51,409 bases of DNA from Bacillota bacterium (GCA_023411645.1 JAEYON010000106.1:1-51409), one strand, 5' to 3'. Shown: positions 24,045-33,343, numbered from the stretch's first letter. Program-made: numbers and translations. The notes: generated from the sequence alone by a model not told the origin.

Positions 24045-24087
24045 GAGCGATCAGCGCAATTTGTCCGACAAATTGCGCTGATCGCTC
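24045..24087 (+). repeat. Perfect 20-bp hairpin downstream of dusB
   Basis: 20-bp perfect arms at 24045-24064 and 24068-24087 (GAGCGATCAGCGCAATTTGT and its complement) with a 3-nt loop CCG. No T-run follows. It is long for a terminator and might be a Rho-independent-like stop, a repeat-derived palindrome or a protein-binding cruciform. It abuts the MITE-like copy at 24113. Confidence 0.7.
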
Positions 24088-24112
24088 TGAATTGTTACTG
24101 CTCACACTATTA

Positions 24113-24319
24113 TGTATATTGTGCGATAAAAGGAGACTTTTAGCGGAATGCAGCTTAGAGATATATAGTCAGAGCGAGGAGTAGCAAGCCGACTGTTTGA
24201 GAAAAAATTCAACAAATAATAACTTCAATATGCATTTTTGCGAGTTTCGGCTTGCCCGAGCTGAACTATTCAGCTCTTGCAAATGAAGCTCTTGTTTCCG
24301 TTATTGCACAAAATACACA
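24113..24319 (+). mobile_element. MITE-like element, older copy
   Basis: About 207 bp, bounded by imperfect terminal inverted repeats: TGTATATTGTGCGATAA at the left against the complement of TTATTGCACAAAATACACA at the right. It matches the reverse complement of the element at 40561-40764 along almost its whole length, sharing for example TTAGAGATATAT, ATTTTTGCGAGTTTCG, CTTGCCCGAGCTGAACTA and CTCTTGTTTCCGTTATTG. No coding frame. Its ends have drifted more than those of the second copy and no target duplication is obvious. Confidence 0.65.
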
Positions 24320-24409
24320 CTGTAGAATCTCTGAGCAGTAGCATGTCTTTCTTTACAACGCACAAATAATATAATAAAATGAATAGAGAATATATGTTCG
24401 GAGACTGCT

Positions 24410-26698
24410 ATGAATTTAGAGCAAATGCTTGATTATTTCAAGGCATCTGAAAAGATGATGAAAAATATCACCTCCTGGGTGGAACTGCCCGCTCGTGAAC
24501 CGGTTTATGCTGAGTATCCGGAGTTTATTGACGAAAGGATCAGGGCGGCGCTAGAAAGAAGAGGTGTACGAAGGCTCTATTCGCACCAGGCCAGTGCCAT
24601 CCGTGCGATACATGACGGTGACAGTGTGGTGGTCGTAACGCCAACGGCGTCGGGCAAGACAATGTGCTATAATGTGCCTGTTTTGGATGCCATTTTAAAG
24701 GATGAAGAGTCAAGGGCGCTTTTTCTGTTTCCGACTAAGGCGCTTTCGCAGGATCAGACCTCAGAGCTCCATGAGTTGATAACGGAAGCTGGCGTGGATG
24801 TCAAAACATTCACATATGACGGCGATACGCCTCAATCTGCCAGAAAGGCTATACGGCAAGCAGGACACATTGTTGTGACAAATCCGGACATGCTCCACAG
24901 CGGTATCCTGCCTCATCATACAAAGTGGACCAAACTATTTGAGAATTTGAAATTTATTGTAATTGACGAAGTTCATCATTACCGTGGGGTATTCGGCAGC
25001 CATCTGGCCAATGTCATCAGAAGGCTTAGGAGGATCTGTGAATTCTATGGTTCGAACCCGCAGTTCATCTGCTGTTCAGCAACTATCGCCAATCCGGGAG
25101 AACTTGCATCAAGGATAACCGGTTCGGAGGTTAAGCTGATTGATAATAATGGAGCGCCCAGCAGCGCAAAACACATCATTTTTTATAATCCGCCTCTGGT
25201 CAATAAAGAGCTTGGTATCCGAAGAAGCAGTATGCTGGAAGCGGAGGGGCTTGCGGAGACTTTGATCCGCAACGGCGTGCAGACCATAGTTTTTACCAGA
25301 AGCAGGCTGAATGTGGAGGTGCTGGTCACTTATCTCAAGGATATTTACCATGGGACGAAGGATGGGGATAAAAAGGTTCGCGGCTACAGGGGCGGTTATC
25401 TGCCAAATCTTCGGCGTGAGATTGAGAAGGGGCTCAGAGAGGGCAGCATTACCGGGGTTGTGTCGACTAACGCATTGGAACTGGGGATCGACATCGGTGC
25501 ATTGGAGGCGTGTATTATCTGCGGCTATCCAGGTACCATCGCCAGCACATGGCAGCAGGCAGGCCGCGCAGGGCGGAGGAATGGCGTGTCGGCAGCGTTC
25601 CTGGTCGCGAACAGCAGCCCTTTGGATCAGTATATCATAAATAACCCGGACTATTTTTTCGGCAAGAGTCCTGAAAATGGCCTGATCAACCCTGATAACC
25701 TGGTTATTCTTTACAATCATATGAAATGCGCCGCTTTTGAACTGCCCTTTACGGACGAAGAGAAGTTCGGTGTTGAAACCACCGAAGAGGTGCTGAGCTT
25801 TATGGAGGAGGCAAGACTGGTGCGTCATGTGGGCGATCGCTGGCACTGGATGTCAGATGTGTTTCCTGCGGACGAGATCAGCTTGCGAAGTGCGTCAAAT
25901 GAGAACTTTATTATTATTGACATATCGGATCCGAAGCATGTGGTAATAGGAGAGACGGACCGTTTCAGCGCGCCCATGCTGGTGCATGAGGAAGCGATTT
26001 ATATGCATGAGGGCGTTCAATACCAGGTGGAGAAGTTGGACTTTGACGATAAGAAGGCCTATGTGCGCAGGGTGAATGTGGATTATTATACGGATGCAAA
26101 TTTGGCAGTGGATCTGAAGGTTATCGACGTTTTCCGGGAGGATACGGAGAAAGCTGTTCACAGGAGCAGCGGAGAGGTGTCTGTCAGTTCACTTGTCACC
26201 ATGTTCAAAAAGATCAAGCTGCATACCCATGAAAATATCGGATCGGGACCCGTTACTCTTCCGGAGCTTGAGATGCATACCACCTCTTATTGGGTCAGCC
26301 TGCCGCAGACATTGCCGGAGCTGTCTCAGACGGATGTGCAGAATGGACTTTTGGGCATCTCAAATGTCCTTGCAAACTCCGCGCCTATTTATTTGATGTG
26401 TGATCCGGGAGATATCAGAGTCGTCCATCAGGTTCGCGCAACCTTCACGCAGCGCCCTACGATATACATTTATGACAGCTATCCCGGAGGAGTCGGTTTC
26501 AGTGATAAGTTGTACGAGCTTCATGATGAGCTGTTCGAGACGGCGGCTGCCATGGTAAACGGCTGTGGCTGCGAGTCCGGGTGCCCGTCCTGTGTCGGAC
26601 CGCTGAATGAGTTTACAGGAACAGGGGATCCAAAAGAGTTGACATTGAAGCTGATCGGTATTATCCGGCAGTGCGGGATGTCTCCGGGACAAGGATAA
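24410..26698 (+). CDS. mrfA: DEAD/DEAH-box helicase MrfA (YprA-like) with C-terminal zinc-type Cys cluster
   Basis: 762 residues. Motif I is TPTASGKT (about 77-84), motif II DEVH (about 185-188, in IVIDEVHHYRG), motif III CCSATI, motif V STNALELGIDIG and motif VI QQAGRAGRR (about 381). The C-terminal DUF1998-type region ends in NGCGCESGCPSCVGP, a four-Cys cluster shown in the family to bind zinc. In Bacillus subtilis MrfA acts with MrfB in nucleotide-excision-like repair of mitomycin-type adducts independent of UvrABC. The following gene is an MrfB homologue, supporting the call. ATG 24410 has GGAG 6 nt upstream. Confidence 0.92.
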   Translation: MNLEQMLDYFKASEKMMKNITSWVELPAREPVYAEYPEFIDERIRAALERRGVRRLYSHQASAIRAIHDGDSVVVVTPTASGKTMCYNVPVLDAILKDEESRALFLFPTKALSQDQTSELHELITEAGVDVKTFTYDGDTPQSARKAIRQAGHIVVTNPDMLHSGILPHHTKWTKLFENLKFIVIDEVHHYRGVFGSHLANVIRRLRRICEFYGSNPQFICCSATIANPGELASRITGSEVKLIDNNGAPSSAKHIIFYNPPLVNKELGIRRSSMLEAEGLAETLIRNGVQTIVFTRSRLNVEVLVTYLKDIYHGTKDGDKKVRGYRGGYLPNLRREIEKGLREGSITGVVSTNALELGIDIGALEACIICGYPGTIASTWQQAGRAGRRNGVSAAFLVANSSPLDQYIINNPDYFFGKSPENGLINPDNLVILYNHMKCAAFELPFTDEEKFGVETTEEVLSFMEEARLVRHVGDRWHWMSDVFPADEISLRSASNENFIIIDISDPKHVVIGETDRFSAPMLVHEEAIYMHEGVQYQVEKLDFDDKKAYVRRVNVDYYTDANLAVDLKVIDVFREDTEKAVHRSSGEVSVSSLVTMFKKIKLHTHENIGSGPVTLPELEMHTTSYWVSLPQTLPELSQTDVQNGLLGISNVLANSAPIYLMCDPGDIRVVHQVRATFTQRPTIYIYDSYPGGVGFSDKLYELHDELFETAAAMVNGCGCESGCPSCVGPLNEFTGTGDPKELTLKLIGIIRQCGMSPGQG

Positions 26699-26818
26699 GA
26701 GTTTACAGTAAAAGGAGTGGCAGAAACCGGAAATAACTCTGAAACAGCGACAAAAACGAATAAATGGTATAACCGAAAGAATACTGTAATATTGATCATA
26801 TGAATAGGAGACAGGTAA

Positions 26819-28066
26819 GTGGATTTAAGGAGTAAGCTCGGATTGTATCGGGAAGGGATTGGCAGATCCTCTGAAACGCAGCAGCATAAAAGCAGCTGTG
26901 ATGTTGATGATCTGATACGGGGGCGTATTCAGAACAATGGATATGGCAGCTTCTACCTTGTTGAAAAGAGAACGCCGTTGTCCTTTTTACACGGAGGATT
27001 TGAGCTTGGTGCGGCGCTGGCAGTGAACGGTGATGTGATTACGGCCCTTGGCGGTGAGGACTGTGGCGGGCTCCGGGCAGATCAGCTTTTATATCTTGAC
27101 ACCGAGACCACCGGTCTGTCAGGCGGTGCCGGAACGGTAGCCTTTCTGATTGGGACAGGATTTTTTGAGCAGGACGAGTTTGTTATCCGACAGTATTTCA
27201 TGAGAGACTATAACGAAGAGACTGCCATGCTTGCAGAGCTGCAGCAGCTTTTTGCTGCTCATATGGGATTTGTTACATTCAATGGGAAAGCCTTTGATAT
27301 AAACCTGCTCCAGAGCAGGTTCATATCAAACCGTTTCAAGCCATCCTTCAAGGATTTGCCGAATGTGGACCTCCTGTATCCTTCCCGCAGGGTATGGGGG
27401 CTCAAGCTTGAAAGCTGCAGGCTTTCATCCCTCGAAGAAAGCATACTGGGGCAATACAGGCAGGATGATATTCCAGGTGCGCAGATCCCTTCCGTTTACT
27501 TTAAATATGTTGAGAACAGGGATGCTTCGGAAATCAAAAAGGTGATCCGTCATAACGAGCAGGATATCCTTTCAATGGTTTCGCTTCTGGCAAAGTTGGC
27601 AATCATGATGAACAGCCCCTTTTCAGAGACGGACTGTGGTTTTGAGCTCCTTGGAATGGGCAGGCTCTTTGAAGCGAACGGGAAAACGGAGGACATGCTG
27701 AAATGCCTTAAGGTCTGCACGAGATCCGAGCTTTTTTCAGTCAGGATGCGTGCGGTGAGAAAGCTTACCGGTGTGTACAAAAGAATTGGCAGCTATGAGC
27801 AAGCTCTGGAGCACTGGAAAGCTGTGGAGGCGGAAAATCCGGAATTTGAATTGTTTCATCTGATTGAGATGGCCAAATATTACGAGCATAAGGTAAAGGA
27901 TCCAGAACAGGCTTTGCATATCACCGAAAAAGCAGTAAAAAACTGTTTGCGTGCGGGATTGTCGGGAAGCAGACAGTTTGTGGATCTAAAAAAGCGCTGC
28001 GACAGGTTAAGAAAGAAGTGCCGGGCTATTCAAGAACGCCAGGCAGATGTTGAAAAACGGGCTTAG
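26819..28066 (+). CDS. mrfB: RNase H-like exonuclease MrfB (YprB-like)
   Basis: 415 residues from GTG 26819, with AGGAG 8 nt upstream. A DEDD-type exonuclease fold occupies about 88-260: the first acidic pair D94/E96 in LYLDTETTGLSGGAGTVAFL, VTFNGKAFDINLLQSRF for the second, and HNEQDILSMVSLL for the last motif. The C-terminal part (about 300-400) is helical and TPR-like (YEQALEHWKAVEAENPEF, DPEQALHITEKAVKNC). It follows mrfA in the same orientation as in Bacillus. Its 3' end overlaps the convergent GGDEF/HD-GYP gene by 41 bp. Confidence 0.9.
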   Translation: MDLRSKLGLYREGIGRSSETQQHKSSCDVDDLIRGRIQNNGYGSFYLVEKRTPLSFLHGGFELGAALAVNGDVITALGGEDCGGLRADQLLYLDTETTGLSGGAGTVAFLIGTGFFEQDEFVIRQYFMRDYNEETAMLAELQQLFAAHMGFVTFNGKAFDINLLQSRFISNRFKPSFKDLPNVDLLYPSRRVWGLKLESCRLSSLEESILGQYRQDDIPGAQIPSVYFKYVENRDASEIKKVIRHNEQDILSMVSLLAKLAIMMNSPFSETDCGFELLGMGRLFEANGKTEDMLKCLKVCTRSELFSVRMRAVRKLTGVYKRIGSYEQALEHWKAVEAENPEFELFHLIEMAKYYEHKVKDPEQALHITEKAVKNCLRAGLSGSRQFVDLKKRCDRLRKKCRAIQERQADVEKRA

Positions 28067-30758
28067 AATTTCTGATCATATCAACAAATTTTTCTGCCAG
28101 TTCCGGATCAAACTGGGATCCGGCACATCTTTCGATTTCAGCAAGAGCTTCCTCGACAGAGATGCCCTTATGGTAGGGCCGATCGTTAGTCATCGCGTCA
28201 AAGGCGTCAACAATCGCGAGTATTCTGCATTCAAGAGGTATTTTATCCCCTTTAAGCGAAGCGGGATACCCTTTTCCGTTCCAGTGCTCATGATGGTGAA
28301 GAATCAGAGGCGCTATGGTGACAAGTTCCCTTGAGCGGCTGGCTATGTTGTAGCCTATTTTAACGTGAAGCTTCATTTTTTCATATTCCTTTGCAGTCAA
28401 TTTGGCGGGTTTATTAAGGATCTCGTCTGGTATGCCAATCTTCCCCAGGTCATGTACCTTTGACAGAAGCACAAGGTCTCTTTTTTGATTCTCATGCATG
28501 TTTAAAGATTCTGCCAGCAGCAGGCACAAATCGGATATTCTCTCCACATGACCCTGTAAGACATAATCCTTTTCGGACAATGCCGTAAGCAGCATATCAA
28601 TTATCTTGCTCTTTTCACTGCTGGTCTGGCTCATTTTGTATCGATACATATCATCGTCCGCCCTGCGGTATATGCTGTAGATATCTTCATTGCTATCTTC
28701 ATCCGATGAAGCGATTCCGACAGACATACTGATCGGTATCACTGAATTACTAATATTGGAAGCCTCAGTTATTTTTGCAATCTGCTCAGCATACTCCTGA
28801 GCAGCGGCAAAGTCAGTACATGGCAGAATAATGCAGAATTCATCTCCACCTATCCTTGAAATGGGCGTATCTGCGCCGAATACATCAGTCAGAATCCCGG
28901 CCGCCTTCCTGATCAGATTGTCACCGGCGTCATGGCCGAAGGTGTCGTTGGTTATTTTTAGACCGTCTATATCGATGGCAATAATGCTAAGCGGCTTTAC
29001 GACACTCATCATGCTGTTCATTCCTGAAAGAATCTCTTCAAAGTAGGTTCGGCTGAAGAATCCGGTCATGTTGTCCGTGTAGGCATGGAGTCTGATGGTT
29101 TCCTCTGCTTTTTTCATTGCGCTGATATCAGAAAAAATTATATTGAGGAATCCTGCTGCAGGACAGAAAGCAGATACCTTGTACCATTTGTCCCCGAGCA
29201 ACAGGACTTCATCCGGACAATCGGGACCAGAGACTACATCATCATCCAAAGTGGCAGCTATCTCATCATACTTACTGACGCAATACAAGGCTTGCTTTCT
29301 GATACCCGGATAAATTTCAAACAGATCGGTTCCGATCAGTTCTTCTTTTGATTTGCCGGTTTCTAAAACAAATGCATCGTTGGCTTCAAGGATCGTGCAG
29401 CTCTTCACATTGCACTCCTGATCATAATCCAGCCGGCTGTAAATGAAGCCGTCAGCCATATTTGTAAAGAGAGACTTGTAGTTTGTTTCATTTTCACTGG
29501 ATATACTTTTCAATGTCTTGTATAATGCATTGAACTCCCTGATGGAGGAGATAAGAAGAGTAATCAGAAAGTACATCATACCAGCATAGCTTAGCTTGAA
29601 TCCCGTATTCTGCGGAGAGGTTTGCATAATAAGCTTTTGGGCGTCAAAAAGCCCAGTCAGTCCGAATACCAGCAATCCTGATAAAAGAAGTATCTGACTA
29701 TAACGGCCTTTACGCATTTCATTTATAGCAATAAATGCAATAATTACAATTGACAGGATGATCAGGTAGTTGAGAATCAGGTTATAATACAACACAGAGA
29801 CCAGGTTCAACATATCCAGTGTGAATGCGGCAAAAGCAGTCGCCGCAAACAGTATCCATAATGCTCTTGTTAGAAGGCAGGCACGAGGGGATTGCGGCGC
29901 AAGTCTCCGTTCAAGATATATCAATAGCCAAACAGGAGTCAGACTGACAAAGTAATGCAGCAGATAAGTCGTAGAAACGGGTAGGTCATAAAAAATCTGA
30001 ATAATATTTGTATCGAGGATATACCAGATACCCAAAAAAACAGAGGTTAGTGCAAGAAACTTTAAATCTCGCCATTCCCTGGGACCAAGTAACTGGATCA
30101 ACAGAATCGTGCTTCCGGTGAATACGAACAGGAGTCCGAAAATCAGGTAAACAAAATTGGAATTTAAGATGTCAACATAGAGAGAGGCTAAACTGCCAAG
30201 GATAGGCTGCGAGAGGTAACCGGCATACTGTACAAAGGGGGTGTATGTACGAAGCGTCATAGTTTTACCGGCATAATCTGAGGGCAATTGCACAAAATGC
30301 CAGGTGCTTCCCAGTGTTCTTACGTTCTCAGCAGTATCAAATTCGCCATATTTGTAAATTAATCGGTCAGCCAGGTAAACCTCTACAGACTGCTGGGGCA
30401 TTCGGAACTTAATGAAAGGATTACTGTCAGCTATATATGGAAGAACTGTTCTTATCCAGATTGTTTTATATTTTTCGGGGTTTCCCGGCCTTCCGGGGAA
30501 TTGAAATTCTATCCAGCCTTCTTCGGAGGAGGAGGAAGGGTCGAGCCATTGAAAATTTCCGTCGCTGTCAATTGGAGAGTCGCCCCAGTGATACTGCCAT
30601 CCCGAGATCATGCTTATTGCTTTGGAGGGTTGATATGTTCTATATTTTAAAGTAGCCTGTCGGTCTAGGTTAGCTAAGAAGACACAAAATATTGCTGAGA
30701 ATACGAATAAAAACGCCACAAGAGTATTTATTAAAGTAAAAACTCTTTTCTTTATCAT
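28026..30758 (-). CDS. 7TM sensor with PAS, GGDEF and HD-GYP domains (cyclic-di-GMP turnover)
   Basis: 910 residues. An N-terminal membrane helix (about 8-28) is followed by an external beta-sandwich like 7TMR-DISM sensors (about 45-190: WQYHWGDSP, WIRTVLPYIADSNPFIKFRMPQQSVEVYLADRLIYKYGE). Then come about seven membrane helices (about 195-415), a PAS-like region (about 430-550), a GGDEF domain with intact RIGGDEFCIILP, and an HD-GYP domain with VHDLGKIGIP and ILHHHEHWNGKGYP. Both synthesis and degradation of cyclic-di-GMP look possible; which dominates cannot be told. ATG 30758 has GGGGGA 4-5 nt upstream on the minus strand. The gene is transcribed alone, and its 3' end overlaps mrfB. Confidence 0.93.
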   Translation of the reverse strand: MIKKRVFTLINTLVAFLFVFSAIFCVFLANLDRQATLKYRTYQPSKAISMISGWQYHWGDSPIDSDGNFQWLDPSSSSEEGWIEFQFPGRPGNPEKYKTIWIRTVLPYIADSNPFIKFRMPQQSVEVYLADRLIYKYGEFDTAENVRTLGSTWHFVQLPSDYAGKTMTLRTYTPFVQYAGYLSQPILGSLASLYVDILNSNFVYLIFGLLFVFTGSTILLIQLLGPREWRDLKFLALTSVFLGIWYILDTNIIQIFYDLPVSTTYLLHYFVSLTPVWLLIYLERRLAPQSPRACLLTRALWILFAATAFAAFTLDMLNLVSVLYYNLILNYLIILSIVIIAFIAINEMRKGRYSQILLLSGLLVFGLTGLFDAQKLIMQTSPQNTGFKLSYAGMMYFLITLLISSIREFNALYKTLKSISSENETNYKSLFTNMADGFIYSRLDYDQECNVKSCTILEANDAFVLETGKSKEELIGTDLFEIYPGIRKQALYCVSKYDEIAATLDDDVVSGPDCPDEVLLLGDKWYKVSAFCPAAGFLNIIFSDISAMKKAEETIRLHAYTDNMTGFFSRTYFEEILSGMNSMMSVVKPLSIIAIDIDGLKITNDTFGHDAGDNLIRKAAGILTDVFGADTPISRIGGDEFCIILPCTDFAAAQEYAEQIAKITEASNISNSVIPISMSVGIASSDEDSNEDIYSIYRRADDDMYRYKMSQTSSEKSKIIDMLLTALSEKDYVLQGHVERISDLCLLLAESLNMHENQKRDLVLLSKVHDLGKIGIPDEILNKPAKLTAKEYEKMKLHVKIGYNIASRSRELVTIAPLILHHHEHWNGKGYPASLKGDKIPLECRILAIVDAFDAMTNDRPYHKGISVEEALAEIERCAGSQFDPELAEKFVDMIRNSKPVFQHLPGVLE

Positions 30759-30899
30759 TAATCCCCCAAAGATAAAATTCGACTACTTTTACAATTTATT
30801 ATAATTATTCTAATAATACCAGTTATTCGCAAAAAAATAAAGCATATTAAAAAAAACTTATAATAACTATTAGAAGTAACTAATTTATGGAGCACAATT

Positions 30900-32444
30900 T
30901 TGCGAAAATCTTTTATTGGTGGAGCAGTCATTCTGATGGCGGCCGGACTGGTGGCCAGACTCTTCGGATTTGTATACAGGATTTATTTGTCGAATCTGAT
31001 CGGAGCCGAGGGAATGGGCTTGTATGAGTTGATCGTCCCGGTCTATACGGCAGTAGTTTTAACAATAACTGCAGGAATCACCATAGCCGTTTCAAAAATG
31101 ATCGCCGAGCAAACAGCAGGAAGGAATCAGGCAAATTACGGCACAGTAACTGCTTGTGCACTTACCGTTGTAACCGTGGCAGGGTTAGCGGTTTCATTGT
31201 TCATTTTCATAAATGTGGACCTTATCAGCACCGGTCTACTTGGCGATGACAGAACCCGCGATGCGCTGCTGGTACTTGTTCCCTGTCTCCCAGCTGTTGT
31301 CTGTGCGGCTGCATTAAAGGGGTATTTTTATGGCATCCAAAAGGTGACACCCACGGCGCTTTCACAGGTAGCTGAGCAAACGGTTAAAATACTAATCCTG
31401 CTTCTTCTAGCCGGGAGTATTTCTCTAAAGGGCGCCGCTTTTGCCTGCGCGGTGGCGACGTTTTCTGCCGCCGCCGGAGAAATTGTAAATTTATTTGTGC
31501 TTTCTATAGCTTATGTATTAAGGAAAAAACGTACTTCGGGCAGCAGGAAAACAGGAAAACCAATTAGAAAGCGCAAAATTATCGCTGACCTGCTGAAGTC
31601 GGCGGCACCGGTTTCGGCCAACAGATTGGTTAGTTCCTCCCTGTCGGCGGCTGAATATATTTTGATTCCTGTTATGCTGACGATGGGCGGGATGGATAAC
31701 AAGAGCAGCATGGAGATTTTCGGACGTTTGACCGGAATGGTACTTCCGCTCATTCTGTTTCCGTCAATTGTCACAAATTCTCTTGCCACAACACTTGTGC
31801 CGGCAATCTCTGAATCTATATCGCTTAAAAAAAACCGTGCAGTCAATTATCAGATATCCAAATCCATCCAGGTGACTTTTGTACTTGGTATAATTTTTAA
31901 TGCCTTATTCATCTGTTACCCGAATGAAATTGGCACATTGGTCTACAGACGAGAAAATATTGGAGATCTTCTATTTCTGATGTCCTTCTCCTGTGTGTTC
32001 GTATATTTGCAGCAGACGCTGATGGGGGTGCTCAATGGGCTAGGAAGGCAGGGCATTCTGCTAAGGAACACGATTATTGGCTCAATCCTGAGAATCGCCG
32101 CCGTTTGTTTTTTGATTCCGGCGTTCGGTATAAAAAGCTACATATTGGGTTTCACAATCAGCTTGATTGTTGCAGAATGTCTGAATCTGATCACGATCAA
32201 TAAAATAACCGGTTTGGTCTTCGATTTGAGAGAATGGCTCCTAAAGCCCGGCTTGATCGGGCTTGTCATGGTACTGGTAGGTAGGTTCATTTACTCCTTT
32301 TTTTACATATTCCGTTTGGGATCAGCCGTCATGACGTTACTGACACTGGCAATTAATCTCTTTATTGCCGTATTTCTAATGATACTAACCGGTGTTTTGA
32401 GCGTGGATGAAATTACAAAAATCGTAGGATTGAAGAAGGGTTGA
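30900..32444 (+). CDS. Oligosaccharide/lipid flippase of the MATE/MVF group, SpoVB-like
   Basis: 514 residues, 12-14 membrane helices, from TTG 30900 (GGAG is 7 nt upstream). It starts (M)RKSFIGGAVILMAAGLVARLFGFVYRIYLSNLIGAEGMGLYELIVPVY, a hallmark of the SpoVB/polysaccharide-biosynthesis flippase family of Firmicutes, with CLPAVVCAAALKGYFYGIQKVTPTALSQVAEQ later. SpoVB itself moves peptidoglycan or cortex precursors during sporulation; paralogues export other lipid-linked sugars. No sporulation promoter can be identified by eye. It is divergent from the cyclic-di-GMP gene across a 141-bp AT-rich gap. Confidence 0.88.
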   Translation: MRKSFIGGAVILMAAGLVARLFGFVYRIYLSNLIGAEGMGLYELIVPVYTAVVLTITAGITIAVSKMIAEQTAGRNQANYGTVTACALTVVTVAGLAVSLFIFINVDLISTGLLGDDRTRDALLVLVPCLPAVVCAAALKGYFYGIQKVTPTALSQVAEQTVKILILLLLAGSISLKGAAFACAVATFSAAAGEIVNLFVLSIAYVLRKKRTSGSRKTGKPIRKRKIIADLLKSAAPVSANRLVSSSLSAAEYILIPVMLTMGGMDNKSSMEIFGRLTGMVLPLILFPSIVTNSLATTLVPAISESISLKKNRAVNYQISKSIQVTFVLGIIFNALFICYPNEIGTLVYRRENIGDLLFLMSFSCVFVYLQQTLMGVLNGLGRQGILLRNTIIGSILRIAAVCFLIPAFGIKSYILGFTISLIVAECLNLITINKITGLVFDLREWLLKPGLIGLVMVLVGRFIYSFFYIFRLGSAVMTLLTLAINLFIAVFLMILTGVLSVDEITKIVGLKKG

Positions 32445-32549
32445 ATGCAGTTTAAAAATATGATTAATCAAGCGATAATAACTAAAAAGCAGCAAAATAT
32501 TGAGATTTGAGGAGATATTTTGGGATTGCAGGCGTTTTTCAAGCACAAA

Positions 32550-32628
32550 GGTCAAAGATAGTCAAAATCAGATTTTGATAATCTTTTTTGGATGCCTTAC
32601 AATATAACCAAGGTCAAAGATAGTCAAA
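32550..32628 (+). promoter_or_regulatory. hsp20 promoter with two CtsR boxes
   Basis: TTGATA (32575-32580) and TACAAT (32598-32603), spacing 17 bp, form a good vegetative promoter. Two identical 17-mers GGTCAAAGATAGTCAAA lie at 32550-32566 and 32612-32628. Each fits the CtsR operator, a direct repeat of RGTCAAA with a 3-nt spacer. One is just upstream of -35, the other over the start region, so CtsR would block the promoter until heat or protein stress. Confidence 0.88.
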
Positions 32629-32688
32629 GACTAAAGACTATCAGAGACGTTCATATAAAACTACTTATATTATCTGGAGGTGTTATAT

Positions 32689-33141
32689 ATGTTCGGATTA
32701 GTGCCATTTAACAGAAGAACCAATCAATTGGGAACGAGGGACAACATATTTAATTTGGGAAATGTATTTGACGAATTTTTCAATGAGCCGTTTACGGCTG
32801 GATTCTTTACCTCTGCTCAGCCGATCAAGGCCGACATACGTGAGACAGACAAGGAGTACATCATTGAGGCTGATATGCCGGGTGTAAAGAAGGAAGACAT
32901 CAAGCTTGAGTTAAGAGATGGCGTACTTACTATCGGTATGGAAAAAAACGAGCAGGTGGATGAGGAGAGAGAGAACTACGTACGGAGGGAAAGACGTTAT
33001 GGTTCCTGCAGCAGATCGTTCCGTGTGGACGGCATTAAGCAGGAGGATGTTTCCGCGAAGTATAATGATGGTGTATTGACAGTAACATTGCCCAAGTCAG
33101 AGGAAGTAAAGGAAAAATCTCATAAGATCGATATAAACTGA
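32689..33141 (+). CDS. Small heat shock protein Hsp20 (alpha-crystallin family)
   Basis: 150 residues from ATG 32689 (CTGGAGG ends 8 nt upstream; GTG 32680 overlaps that site). The alpha-crystallin domain spans about 45-145: IKADIRETDKEYIIEADMPGVKKEDIKLELRDGVLTIGMEK through YNDGVLTVTLPKSEEVKEK, with the family A-x-x-x-n-GVLTV signature. ATP-independent holdase that keeps unfolding proteins soluble. Two CtsR boxes in front and a strong terminator behind make it a self-contained stress gene. Confidence 0.95.
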   Translation: MFGLVPFNRRTNQLGTRDNIFNLGNVFDEFFNEPFTAGFFTSAQPIKADIRETDKEYIIEADMPGVKKEDIKLELRDGVLTIGMEKNEQVDEERENYVRRERRYGSCSRSFRVDGIKQEDVSAKYNDGVLTVTLPKSEEVKEKSHKIDIN

Positions 33142-33159
33142 CTTAATTCTCCTTGTGAT

Positions 33160-33195
33160 ACCGGTGTGCGGGATATGACCCGCATGCCGGTTTTT
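33160..33195 (+). terminator. Rho-independent terminator of hsp20
   Basis: ACCGGTGTGCGGG (33160-33172) pairs with CCCGCATGCCGGT (33179-33191) through 13 pairs including two wobbles, followed by TTTTT. Confidence 0.85.
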
Positions 33196-33205
33196 ATTTA
33201 TGGCC

Positions 33206-33298
33206 ATTCCGCTGTAGCGGAATCTGGCTAAAATCGAGTGGGGCTCGATGCCCTTGAGATTTTATTGTGTTTGCAGCTTTACTGCAGTATGGTACAAT
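33206..33298 (+). promoter_or_regulatory. Promoter and small hairpins upstream of the glycosyltransferase operon
   Basis: TTGCAG (33271-33276) and TACAAT (33293-33298), spacing 16 bp, 45 bp before ATG 33344. Just upstream are two short perfect hairpins: ATTCCGCT/AGCGGAAT (33206-33223) and ATCGAG/CTCGAT (33233-33249). They lie before the predicted transcription start, so they may be operator-like or remnants. Confidence 0.5.
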
Positions 33299-33343
33299 GG
33301 TATTGCTTGTGTACAGATATGGACGGAGAAGGTGATTTGGTAA

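Noticed and set aside
25109..25846. Minus-strand 245-codon frame within mrfA
   Set aside because: Antisense to helicase motifs, no start signal.
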